This document shows, one piece after another, positions 1 to 7,654 of a stretch of DNA of 64,000 nucleotides. Under the pieces are notes generated by a model. The model saw only the letters and a list, made by a program, of their open reading frames with translations. It had not been told where the DNA came from and did not search any database. How positions within the stretch are numbered: position 1 is the first letter of the stretch; every line of letters begins with the position of its first letter. The position numbers and the translations under genes are program-made. The stretch is from positions 1-64,000 of the forward strand of contig JBGTFE010000117.1 of NCBI GenBank assembly GCA_041747435.1, given 5' to 3'. Source of the DNA: JBGTFE01 sp041747435 (lineage in GTDB: Bacteria; Acidobacteriota; Blastocatellia; Pyrinomonadales; Pyrinomonadaceae).

Positions 1-1
1 C

Positions 2-469
<468 letters not shown>

Positions 470-564
470 TTAAGAGTTTACAGAGTTTGCCGAGTTTGCC
501 GAGTTGTTAAAAAGTAAGACATACTCTGTAAACTCTGTAAACTCGGTAAACTCGGCAAACTTAA
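470..564. repeat. Inverted array of 9-bp words between clpP and clpX, TTAA ends
   Basis: The left arm (470-505) is a run of 9-bp words of the form GAGTTTACA and GAGTTTGCC. The right arm (523-564) is the same set on the other strand (CTCTGTAAA, CTCGGTAAA). Both ends carry TTAA. The arms can fold into a long imperfect hairpin with a loop of about 17 nt. It fills the whole clpP-clpX gap, starting one base after the clpP stop codon. It has the same architecture as the repeats flanking the GxxExxY genes elsewhere in this window, but a different word and no gene inside. Confidence 0.85.
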
Positions 565-567
565 AAT

Positions 568-1809
568 ATGGCTTTAAGACGATCAGAAGAAATTTTGCGC
601 TGTTCATTTTGCGGTAAATCGCAGAACGAAGTTAAGAAATTGATTGCCGGACCGAGTGTCTATATCTGCAATGAGTGTATAGACATTTGTAACGAGATCA
701 TCAATGACGACGAACAGGCGGAAGCGGCGACCATTCGCACTTCGCTCCCGAAACCGCACGAAATCAAGGCGTTTTTAGACGAATACGTGATCGGGCAGGA
801 CGAAAGTAAAAAGCGTCTGTCGGTCGCGGTTTATCAGCATTACAAACGCATCGAGATGGCAAAACGCCGCTCGGACATCGAACTGCAAAAATCGAATATT
901 CTCTTGATCGGTCCGACCGGAACGGGAAAAACTCTGCTCGCGCAAACCCTTGCGAGAGTTTTGAGCGTTCCTTTCTGCATTGTGGACGCGACGACTCTGA
1001 CCGAAGCCGGATATGTCGGCGAAGACGTCGAAAATATCATTCTGCGCCTTCTGCAATCGGCGGACGGCGATGTCGAACTGGCGCAGCAGGGAATTATCTA
1101 CATAGACGAAATTGATAAAATCTGCCGCAAGGACGACAATCCTTCGATCACGCGCGACGTGTCCGGAGAAGGTGTCCAGCAGGCATTACTTAAAATTCTG
1201 GAAGGAACGGTCGCCAATGTGCCGACGCAGGGCGGGCGCAAACATCCGCAGCAGGAATTTTGCCCGGTTGACACAACGAATATTTTATTCATCTGCGGCG
1301 GCGCGTTTATCGGTTTGGACCGGGTTGTCGAAAAGCGTTTCCGCAATAAATCGCTCGGGTTTCAGGCGGAAATCAAAGCCAGCAAAGACCGGCAGGCGGA
1401 AGCGTATGAAAAACTCGAACCCGAAGATTTGATTCATTACGGTTTGATTCCCGAATTTGTCGGCAGATTACCCGTTTTGGGAGTTTTAAACGAACTCGAC
1501 GAAGCGGCTCTCGTCCAAATTTTGACCGAACCGAAAAACGCGCTTTTGAAACAATATCAGCGCAAATTCGAGTTTGATAATGTTCGTCTGAAATTTACTG
1601 ACGACGCGATTAAAGCGGTTGCCGGACTGGCGCAAAAGCGAAAGGTCGGCGCACGCGGTTTGATGATGATTATGGAAGAAGTTCTTCTGCATTATATGTA
1701 TGATCTGCCGTCGCAAAAGAAAATCAAGGAATTAACAATCACCAGAGATATGATCGAGAAAAAAGCCTCCGCGTTGGAGGTTGTTCGAGAATTAGACGAA
1801 GCAGCTTAA
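568..1809 (+). CDS. clpX: ATP-dependent Clp protease ATP-binding subunit ClpX
   Basis: ClpX is the AAA+ unfoldase that recognises substrates, unfolds them and threads them into ClpP. The 413-residue length is typical. The N-terminal zinc-binding domain has Cys 12, 15, 34 and 37 (CSFC and CNEC). Walker A GPTGTGKT lies near residue 115, Walker B IIYIDEIDK near 176, and the sensor and C-terminal small domain follow with the GARGLMMIMEE segment. The start codon is three bases after the upstream repeat, with no strong Shine-Dalgarno sequence visible. Confidence 0.98.
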   Translation: MALRRSEEILRCSFCGKSQNEVKKLIAGPSVYICNECIDICNEIINDDEQAEAATIRTSLPKPHEIKAFLDEYVIGQDESKKRLSVAVYQHYKRIEMAKRRSDIELQKSNILLIGPTGTGKTLLAQTLARVLSVPFCIVDATTLTEAGYVGEDVENIILRLLQSADGDVELAQQGIIYIDEIDKICRKDDNPSITRDVSGEGVQQALLKILEGTVANVPTQGGRKHPQQEFCPVDTTNILFICGGAFIGLDRVVEKRFRNKSLGFQAEIKASKDRQAEAYEKLEPEDLIHYGLIPEFVGRLPVLGVLNELDEAALVQILTEPKNALLKQYQRKFEFDNVRLKFTDDAIKAVAGLAQKRKVGARGLMMIMEEVLLHYMYDLPSQKKIKELTITRDMIEKKASALEVVRELDEAA

Positions 1810-1836
1810 AACAAATAAAAAGTGAAAACACTAATT

Positions 1837-2009
1837 ATTAATGCGAATCAAGAGTAAAACAGGCTGTTAGCCTGTTCTTGCCTGATTATCGTCAAAAAAC
1901 TCATTTGCTGTCACTTTGAAACAGGCTAACAGCCTGTTTTACATGTGGAAAACTGCTTTTTTAGCGACTTTTTTCCGTTTATTTTCTACTCTTGATTCGC
2001 ATTATTAAT
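1837..2009. repeat. Nested inverted repeat with two internal hairpins
   Basis: Outer arms share the 17-mer AATGCGAATCAAGAGTA (1840-1856) with its reverse complement at 1987-2003, extended imperfectly by ATTAAT. Just inside lie two copies, in opposite orientation, of a self-complementary word: AACAGGCTGTTAGCCTGTT (from 1857) and AACAGGCTAACAGCCTGTT (1919-1937). Each can form its own 8-bp hairpin, and they can also pair with each other. No open frame is present inside. This resembles a small non-autonomous mobile element or a REP-type structure. Confidence 0.8.
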
Positions 2010-2550
2010 GCTTAGAAGCTGTGTTCAAACTCTTAAATTTCGTTAGGAAAAGTATATTTATAGCTTGGAAGAGAGCAAATTTAGTTGAGTTCCGAAGGAA
2101 CTCTCTTCGTATATTTTACGATTTTCTATAAATATTCATTACTGAGCGGTATAGGTTTTGCTTACTTGAAAATTACTAAACATTTTAGGATTTTCCCCTA
2201 CGAAACATAGTAAAAACACGAAAGAAAACTGGTTGACTCAAAATTTTTTCTTTTTTTTGGTCTTTTTAGTGTATATCGTAGGCAAAATTTCCCGGTTTTA
2301 ATTCTCGTGCAATTTTTAGACCGCTCAATAATGATAAATATTACGCTCCTACGGAGCTGATTGATGAGTTTCTAAACACTTAAAATGCTCAATAGTTTAT
2401 ACTTACTGAAAAACTATTGCACAATACTCTAGAAGAAAATAGTATAAGTAGAGCGATTTTAATACCTTGTAATGCTGCAAATTTGTTTTTTGTTTCAAAA
2501 GTGCATTCATACAATTCGGTATAAAACACCTTCAGAATCCGATAAAAAAT
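2010..2550. other. Gene-free AT-rich intergenic stretch
   Basis: No open frame with coding character was found on either strand between the nested repeat and tRNA-Arg. The DNA is clearly more AT-rich than the flanking genes and holds the short hairpins noted separately. It could be decayed mobile DNA next to a tRNA gene, but no recognisable protein fragment remains. Confidence 0.6.
2055..2134. repeat. Small palindromic element with GAGTTCC hairpin
   Basis: Arms TATTTATAG (2055-2063) and CTATAAATA (2126-2134) enclose a perfect 7-bp hairpin GAGTTCC-GAA-GGAACTC (2087-2103). A related pattern, AAATATTAC followed by GCTCC-TAC-GGAGC, lies at 2335-2357. This suggests two copies or two halves of one small repeat. 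Confidence 0.55.
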
Positions 2551-2623
2551 GCTCCCGGCAAGATTCGAACTTGCGACCTTTCGCTTAGGAGGCGAACGCT
2601 CTATCCGACTGAGCTACGGGAGC
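2551..2623 (-). tRNA. tRNA-Arg (anticodon CCT)
   Basis: The minus strand folds into a full cloverleaf. The acceptor stem is GCTCCCG paired with CGGGAGC, and the D arm contains AGCTCAGTCGGATAGAGC. The anticodon stem TTCGC/GCGAA has loop CTCCTAA, which gives anticodon CCT for AGG codons. The T arm carries GTTCGAATC. It is 73 nt with no encoded CCA. It borders a 740-bp gene-free region. Confidence 0.96.
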
Positions 2624-2663
2624 AAAACTATTTTAGATTTTAGATTTGCGACTGTCCAATTTT

Positions 2664-3185
2664 TTATGAATCATAACTAATCAAAGAAGCGATTTGATAA
2701 TCTTTTAATTTCTCGCGTCCGTTCAAAAAATTGAGTTCGACGACAAATAGAATTTTGGCAATTTCGCCGCCGACTTTTTCGACCAGATCGGCTACTGCGC
2801 GTGCTGTGCCGCCGGTGGCAAGCAGATCGTCAACGATTAAAACCCGGTGTCCGTCGCCGATTGCGTCGCGGTGCATTTCCAGCGTGTCCTGCCCGTATTC
2901 GAGATCATACGAAACCGAAACGCATTCGGCGGGAAGCTTTCGCGGTTTGCGAACCGGCACAAAGCCCGCGCCGAGATGATATGCGAGTGGGGCGGCGAAA
3001 ATAAAACCGCGCGATTCCACTCCGATGACCGTATCGATCTGCTCGCCTTTGTATTGATCGGCGAGCGCGTCGATCGTTTGTTTTAATCCGTCCGCGTCTT
3101 TTAAGAGCGTCGTTATGTCGTAAAAATTGATGCCTTCTTTCGGAAAATCAGGCACTTCGCGTATAAGTTTTTTTAAATGTTCCAT
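2664..3185 (-). CDS. apt: Adenine phosphoribosyltransferase
   Basis: Apt salvages adenine by joining it to PRPP to give AMP in the cytosol. The 173-residue length fits the family. The PRPP-binding motif VLIVDDLLATGGTA lies near residues 115-128. The N-terminal LIREVPDFPKEGINFYDI and central GVESRGFIF segments are hallmark Apt sequences. It reads on the minus strand, away from the tRNA-Arg gene, and is the last gene of a minus-strand run with acyP and the HemQ-like gene, separated from acyP by a short tandem-word repeat. Confidence 0.96.
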   Translation of the reverse strand: MEHLKKLIREVPDFPKEGINFYDITTLLKDADGLKQTIDALADQYKGEQIDTVIGVESRGFIFAAPLAYHLGAGFVPVRKPRKLPAECVSVSYDLEYGQDTLEMHRDAIGDGHRVLIVDDLLATGGTARAVADLVEKVGGEIAKILFVVELNFLNGREKLKDYQIASLISYDS

Positions 3186-3189
3186 ATTT

Positions 3190-3240
3190 CGATTTTGGAT
3201 TTTGGATTGCGGATTGTGGATTTTTTTGCAATCAAAATCG
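3190..3240. repeat. Tandem GGATTNN words with inverted ends
   Basis: Consecutive 7-bp words (GGATTTT, GGATTGC, GGATTGT, GGATTTT) are bounded by CGATTTTG (3190-3197) and its reverse complement CAAAATCG (3233-3240). It fills most of the 65-bp gap between apt and acyP. It has the same architecture as the other tandem-word elements of the window. Confidence 0.65.
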
Positions 3241-3250
3241 TAAATTTGTT

Positions 3251-3526
3251 TTATCTATCGATCAAAAAAGCTCTGTAAAATCCGTTTGGTTCCAACACGG
3301 TTTCTTCAATGTGCGTCACGCGCGAGTAGGTCGGTCCGGCGATCAAATCGTGTTTGAAATCTTCGACCGCCTTCGCGCTTCCTTCGGCGTAAGCTTCAAC
3401 GCGTCCGTCGTCAAGATTTTTCACGTAACCGCGAATTTGGTGACGCGCCGCTGAACGCTGCGCGAAAAACCGGTAACCGACGCCCTGAACAAATCCACTA
3501 ATGATAAAACGCCGCGCTATCGTCAT
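3251..3526 (-). CDS. acyP: Acylphosphatase
   Basis: Acylphosphatase hydrolyses acyl phosphates such as 1,3-bisphosphoglycerate. From the chosen Met (MTIARRF) the protein has 91 residues, the usual size. The catalytic Arg sits in GFVQGVGYRFFA and the catalytic Asn in GYVKNLDDGR. An upstream in-frame Met would add 15 non-conserved residues inside the neighbouring gene, so I chose the internal ATG. Its A overlaps the last base of the upstream stop codon (TAATG), which implies translational coupling to the HemQ-like gene. Confidence 0.94.
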   Translation of the reverse strand: MTIARRFIISGFVQGVGYRFFAQRSAARHQIRGYVKNLDDGRVEAYAEGSAKAVEDFKHDLIAGPTYSRVTHIEETVLEPNGFYRAFLIDR

Positions 3527-4296
3527 TATCCGATCGCGTCCAGGCATTCCATTAAACTGCGCTGCCGGCAAGTGTAGATCGGCATTCCGCGCAAGGTGAA
3601 TTTACTTGCCGCCGTCTGCCGCAGCTCTTCCGCGAGCGCCAGAAAATCCTTTGGCTCATCGGTTTCAAAACTGACCACGTATTCCTGTTCGCTAAAACCG
3701 AATGCGTGCGTCAGGTGAATTTTTATGTTTTCAAACCTTTTGCCGACCATAAAATTTTCTTCGATCAGCTCTTGGCGTTCATCGCCCGATTTTTGATACC
3801 AATCGCTGTGTTTCGCGCACGGATAAACAAAATGATATTTCCGCGCGCCCGCCTTTATGTGAAAGCGGTCTTCGAGCGTCGATTCCGAATCCGGCGCGAC
3901 GAACATCATTTGTTTTGTGATCGCCAAATAATTGTCCGCTGTTTCGAGAAAGCTTCCCAAATTTGTCCGATAAAGCGTCGCGGTCATATCCTGAATGGAA
4001 TCGAGATTTTCGCCGATGCGCCAAAACATAAGATCCGCCTTTGAATCAAAACCAACGAGCGAATACGAGAACAACAAAAGCTGGTCGGTGAACTTATTAA
4101 AAACGCTCTGAAATTCAGATTTAAAAACACGTTTTGTCTCGGCGTTCAGTTTTCGCCAATCGGAATTAACGCGGAAAAAAATGAAATTGACGAATTGACG
4201 GTCGACCGCGGGGAATTGATGCGGCTCTTTTCTCTCCGAGATAAGCCGCAACTGTCCGCCTTCCGATGTTTCCTTTTCGAAATTCAGTAATTCCAT
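3526..4296 (-). CDS. Chlorite dismutase/HemQ-like family protein lacking the proximal heme His
   Basis: This 256-residue protein matches the chlorite dismutase superfamily, which includes coproheme decarboxylase HemQ. Family landmarks seen are the N-terminal FFRVNSDWRKLN, the central SYSLVGFDSKADLMFWRIG, YPCAKHSDWY (position of the catalytic Tyr and Lys in HemQ), the FGFSEQEYVVSFETDEP strand and the LRGMPIYTC end. In the usual motif a His two to four residues before a Gly, as in NEHxxxG, binds the heme iron. Here that stretch reads EENFMVG, so Asn replaces His. It may bind heme differently or not at all. It is translationally coupled to acyP. No other heme gene is nearby. Confidence 0.78.
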   Translation of the reverse strand: MELLNFEKETSEGGQLRLISERKEPHQFPAVDRQFVNFIFFRVNSDWRKLNAETKRVFKSEFQSVFNKFTDQLLLFSYSLVGFDSKADLMFWRIGENLDSIQDMTATLYRTNLGSFLETADNYLAITKQMMFVAPDSESTLEDRFHIKAGARKYHFVYPCAKHSDWYQKSGDERQELIEENFMVGKRFENIKIHLTHAFGFSEQEYVVSFETDEPKDFLALAEELRQTAASKFTLRGMPIYTCRQRSLMECLDAIG

Positions 4297-4314
4297 TCTT
4301 AAATAGCCGGAAAA

Positions 4315-4842
4315 CTACATCCCTTCTTCATCCGCCGAAGGTCCGTAGATCGAAGGCACCGGAATATCTAGCAAACGCAAATAAACCGATAACTGCCCGC
4401 GATGATGAATAATGTGGCTCAAGACAAAACCGCGAATCACGGCTGCTTTCGGCATCGTGAAATAGACTTGTTCGCCGTTTCGCATCGTCCAGTTTTCGCC
4501 GAATGTTTCGTTCGACGTATTGTTGAGAACTTCGAGAGCTTCGGCGATGTTCTTGTCGAAATCGGCAACCAGATCAGCCGAATCAGTATAAACTTTCGGC
4601 GTGAAATCCATCGTCGAAAAATCAAGCTCATCGTTTGCGATCGTGACGCCTGTCCAACCAAGCATTTCGACTATATGACCGGCAAGCCGATCGAGCGTCA
4701 TCGATTTTTCATGCGGTTGCCAAGCAAGTTTTTCGCTCGGAAGCCGTTCCAGCATTTTACGCGTCGAAACCGCCTCATGCTGCAATTCCGCAGCAAGCAT
4801 TTGTCCGAGAGTCATCGTTTGTTCTTTCTGACCTGTACTCAT
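4315..4842 (-). CDS. DinB family protein
   Basis: This 175-residue protein has the DinB/YfiT four-helix-bundle pattern, a metal-binding fold used by some thiol transferases. The likely metal ligands are the His in LDRLAGHIVEM and the His pair in SHIIHHRGQLSVYLR. The substrate cannot be told. An AAGGAG Shine-Dalgarno sequence 7 nt before the ATG supports the start. It lies 18 bp upstream of the HemQ-like gene on the same strand and may share its transcript. Confidence 0.85.
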   Translation of the reverse strand: MSTGQKEQTMTLGQMLAAELQHEAVSTRKMLERLPSEKLAWQPHEKSMTLDRLAGHIVEMLGWTGVTIANDELDFSTMDFTPKVYTDSADLVADFDKNIAEALEVLNNTSNETFGENWTMRNGEQVYFTMPKAAVIRGFVLSHIIHHRGQLSVYLRLLDIPVPSIYGPSADEEGM

Positions 4843-4869
4843 ATTTTACTCCTTTTTTGTACTGAATTG

Positions 4870-4889
4870 ACTTGGCTATTGTGCCAAGT
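4870..4889. repeat. 7-bp perfect hairpin between divergent genes
   Basis: ACTTGGC and GCCAAGT are separated by TATTGT, 27 bp upstream of the dinB-like start on the minus strand and about 100 bp before the plus-strand gene. It overlaps a TTGACT box at 4867. It could be an operator or an RNA hairpin. Confidence 0.4.
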
Positions 4890-4988
4890 TTTGCGGGCAA
4901 TGTCCAAAACGCGCTGACCGATTTAATATTTCGTTCACGCCTTGTGCGAGCCGCGCAAAAAACCGTTAAAATCTCAAATAGAGTAACC

Positions 4989-5258
4989 ATGCAAGACGCT
5001 GAAGAATACGCAGAAATTATCATTCGCGACGAAACGGAAAGGATCGTTTCCGAAAAGCCGACCGTTTATTCCGACCATAAAATCGAGCGGATCTATGAAT
5101 TTGAAGACGGCGCGGTCGTAAAATATGAATGGCAAACTCGTCCCGCAGAAAATGCCTCAAATGCGGAGAATTATAATCATAGATTTACCCTGATCACGCC
5201 GCCGTCACCAAACCCGTGCAAATTCGAGACTGGAGTGATCAAAGCGATCAATTATTAG
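4989..5258 (+). CDS. Hypothetical small protein (89 aa)
   Basis: I do not recognise this protein. From MQDAEEYAEIII it has 89 residues, rich in Glu, Lys and Ile. The alternating pattern HKIERIYEFEDGAVVKYEWQ suggests a small beta-sheet protein. An upstream Met at 4872 would add 39 residues overlapping the hairpin and promoter area, so the downstream start is preferred. No signal peptide or membrane segment is visible. It is followed by another small unknown gene on the same strand. Confidence 0.6.
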   Translation: MQDAEEYAEIIIRDETERIVSEKPTVYSDHKIERIYEFEDGAVVKYEWQTRPAENASNAENYNHRFTLITPPSPNPCKFETGVIKAINY

Positions 5259-5369
5259 TGTTCTCAAACCTTGTCCCAAAGGCACTGAAGTCGTATGATA
5301 CTTATGGCTTTATTTCATTACGACAACTCAAAAGGCTTTAACTCTTGCCCTCACCGACAGAAGACTTTT

Positions 5370-5756
5370 ATGCCGATCTATTATGAGATAGACAACGCTC
5401 GAAAGCGCATATATTCGCGCTGCGAGGGAGTAATAACTTACGAAGATCTGCGCGCGCACATGAATGCCGAAGAAGGCTCGCCGACAGCAAGCTACAGCGA
5501 AATTCTCGATTGCACCGATGCAACCACAAATATATCGAAAAACCAGATCGTAGGGCTTGCAGCCGAGCGGGAAGAAGTCGCGATCAGACAAAAACCGGGT
5601 CCGGTCGCGATTGTTGCCGGCGATAATAATTTTTTTGATAAATTTCTGTTGTTCGATTCCATGACCGAACAAATTCGCCCGATACAAATATTCCGTCACG
5701 CCGCGGCTGCCGAACGCTGGCTCGACGAGATAACGCGGCGTTGGGGTGATGAATAA
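5370..5756 (+). CDS. Hypothetical protein, possible STAS/SpoIIAA-like fold
   Basis: From MPIYYEIDNARKRIYSRCEG this is a 128-residue cytosolic protein. The pattern of an early beta pair (YYEID, RIYSRCEGVIT), a helix, a central DCTDATTNIS strand region, a GPVAIVAGD strand and a C-terminal helix ending RHAAAAERWLDEI resembles the STAS-like proteins of the SpoIIAA type. That is only a fold-level guess. A Met 25 residues upstream is possible but less likely. Confidence 0.6.
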   Translation: MPIYYEIDNARKRIYSRCEGVITYEDLRAHMNAEEGSPTASYSEILDCTDATTNISKNQIVGLAAEREEVAIRQKPGPVAIVAGDNNFFDKFLLFDSMTEQIRPIQIFRHAAAAERWLDEITRRWGDE

Positions 5757-5827
5757 TCGACATGGGTTTTTTAACGTAAGCTTGAACGTCTGAAAACGTC
5801 GGTAAAGCATTTGTTTCGATCGGTTTT

Positions 5828-6685
5828 TCAGCCTTTTTTCGCGATTTCCTCAATTTTAGCGAAATGATTGATCGGCGAATGTCCTTTCCCAAGATCGGGA
5901 GCAGTGCGAATCGCTTCGGTCACAAATCTCTTCGAATTTTCGACAGCCTCGTACAAGTTTTTTCCGTTTGCTAAATTCGCCGCTATCGCTGCAGCCAGCG
6001 TGCAGCCGGTTCCGTGCGTCGCGTTTGTATTAATAAACTCGGTCTCAAAAATGTGCATATCATTGCCGAGAAATAAAAAATCTTTTGCCGTTCGGAGTTC
6101 ATCCTGTTTCAAATCCGCGATCCGAAATCCGCGATCGAAAATCGGAAGGTGTCCGCCTTTGATCAAAACATTTCTTGCGCCGAGCGACTGCATTATTTTC
6201 GCGCATTTTCGAATATCGTCCACGGTTTCGATTTTTGTTCCCGTGATTCTTTCAGCCTCGGGAATGTTCGGAGTTACAATATCCGCGATCGGAAAAAGCC
6301 GTTCGACCAATGCGAGCAAGGCTTCATCGTCGATCAAATCAAAACCCGAGGTGGAACGCACGACCGGATCGACAACAAAATTTTTCAGATTATTTTCGCG
6401 GACGAGCTGCGCGACTTCCTCAATAATTTCGCGTGTCGGCAGCATTCCGGTTTTCACGGCGGAAACGTCGAAATCCTGCAGGATCGGTTCAACTTGCCCG
6501 CGCACGGTTTCCGCAGTTTGATGAAACGCGCCAAAAACGCCCGTCGTGTTTTGAAAAGTGATCGAGGTGATCGCCGCGGCGGCAAAACACCCAAAAGCCG
6601 AAAACGTTTTGATATCGGCAATAATTCCTGCACCGCCGGAAGGATCGAGCCCGGCAATACTTAGACAAACGAGCCTTTTATTCAT
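5828..6685 (-). CDS. thiD: Hydroxymethylpyrimidine/phosphomethylpyrimidine kinase
   Basis: ThiD phosphorylates HMP and then HMP-P to give HMP-PP for thiamine synthesis. It has 285 residues. The substrate-binding start CLSIAGLDPSGGAGI and the ribokinase-type anion-hole motif THGTGCTLAAAIAANLA are both present. Its start overlaps the end of thiE by 8 bp, so the two are made from one transcript. The second half of the thiazole pathway (thiS, thiG) lies in a separate locus at 26619-27699. Confidence 0.95.
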   Translation of the reverse strand: MNKRLVCLSIAGLDPSGGAGIIADIKTFSAFGCFAAAAITSITFQNTTGVFGAFHQTAETVRGQVEPILQDFDVSAVKTGMLPTREIIEEVAQLVRENNLKNFVVDPVVRSTSGFDLIDDEALLALVERLFPIADIVTPNIPEAERITGTKIETVDDIRKCAKIMQSLGARNVLIKGGHLPIFDRGFRIADLKQDELRTAKDFLFLGNDMHIFETEFINTNATHGTGCTLAAAIAANLANGKNLYEAVENSKRFVTEAIRTAPDLGKGHSPINHFAKIEEIAKKG

Positions 6686-7298
6686 CTTGACGCAATTTTC
6701 GCAGATTTTCGGCGCTGTTCAAAAACCTGATCGCCGCAAAACCGTTCGCAATTCGCAGAATTTCCCGATAATTTGATTCATCCACGCCCCCAATTCCGAT
6801 GATCGGAAACGGCTTTAATCTTTCGCAGATTTCGTGCAGCGCGTTCACACCTTTTGGCACGCCTTTGCCCGGTGTTTGAAAAACCGGTCCGAAAACGGCA
6901 AAATCCGCGCCGAACCGCTTCGCGTCGTCGGCTTCTTCGAGCGAATGCACCGACGCGCCGACAATCAAATTTTTCGGAAAACTCCGCCGAATTTCTCGAA
7001 CCGAAATCGAATTTGCGGTCAAATGAACCCCATCGGCTTTTGCCGCGATCGCGATATCGGCGCGGTCATTTACGAGAATTTTTGTGTCTGAATTTTTTGC
7101 GATTTTTGCGGCTTCCGATGCAAGCTCAAAAACATTTCGCGCGGAAAGTTGTTTTTCGCGAATTTGAACCAAAGGAATCTTTGTTTCAACGGCGACTTTG
7201 ATTAGATCAAGGACTGATACGCGTTTTTCGGCACAGTTTTGGTCGGTGGTTTTGCCCTGGGTAATAAAATAGATCAGATCATTTTTCACCGGATTCAT
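6678..7298 (-). CDS. thiE: Thiamine-phosphate synthase
   Basis: ThiE couples HMP-PP with thiazole phosphate to make thiamine phosphate. The 206-residue TIM barrel shows VQIREKQLSARN (pyrophosphate and substrate contacts), ILVNDRADIAIAAKADGVHL, VGASVHSLEEA, FGPVFQTPGKG and IGIGGVD, in the family order. The related TenI isomerase looks similar, but the intact VNDR motif and co-transcription with thiD favour ThiE. It overlaps the upstream small membrane-protein gene by 20 bp. No TPP riboswitch was found upstream. Confidence 0.92.
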   Translation of the reverse strand: MNPVKNDLIYFITQGKTTDQNCAEKRVSVLDLIKVAVETKIPLVQIREKQLSARNVFELASEAAKIAKNSDTKILVNDRADIAIAAKADGVHLTANSISVREIRRSFPKNLIVGASVHSLEEADDAKRFGADFAVFGPVFQTPGKGVPKGVNALHEICERLKPFPIIGIGGVDESNYREILRIANGFAAIRFLNSAENLRKLRQDE

Positions 7299-7590
7299 TT
7301 TTGGAATCGCTCGCCTTGAGCGCTTCCACGCTTTGGTTGTAATGCGCCATTTCCCAAAATGCGAGGAACAAATTCAGCACGCCGAGACCGGTTATCGCGC
7401 CCCGAACCCAACCCGAAGCAACCGCTTCACGGATCACGGGCAGCCCGGTTTTTTCGGTGACAAGGGTGAGCAGAAAATTATCGCCCCAGTCGCCGACCAT
7501 GCCGAGATCGGTCCATGGCAAAAGCGTAAGCAAAATTCCCGCCATGAGAAATAGTGCGATAAAAAGAATTACAGTGATTCGTTCAACCAT
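7279..7590 (-). CDS. Small two-helix membrane protein
   Basis: This 103-residue protein is not recognised. It has two hydrophobic segments, residues about 5-26 (ITVILFIALFLMAGILLTLL) and 65-84 (AITGLGVLNLFLAFWEMA), joined by an acidic loop with a DWGDN motif. It ends in a charged tail that overlaps the first 20 bp of thiE. The overlap argues for co-translation with the thiamine genes. A transport role would be speculation. Confidence 0.72.
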   Translation of the reverse strand: MVERITVILFIALFLMAGILLTLLPWTDLGMVGDWGDNFLLTLVTEKTGLPVIREAVASGWVRGAITGLGVLNLFLAFWEMAHYNQSVEALKASDSKNESGEK

Positions 7591-7654
7591 CGCTCAAAGT
7601 ATAGCGCCGCAGTCGCGCTTGGAACAAATACCGGTTGACTATCCGCAGAATATA

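Noticed and set aside
2664..4842. Heme-synthesis operon around the HemQ-like gene
   Set aside because: Neighbours are apt, acylphosphatase and DinB. No other heme enzyme is present and the heme His is missing.
6856..6872. TGGCACG with TTGC in the thiE gene
   Set aside because: GG to GC spacing is 9 and not 10, it lies inside a coding region, and the strand does not fit.
7591..7654. TPP riboswitch before thiE/thiD
   Set aside because: No CUGAGA and ACCUGAUC pair is seen upstream of the thiamine genes at 5828-7590 or at 26619-28603.
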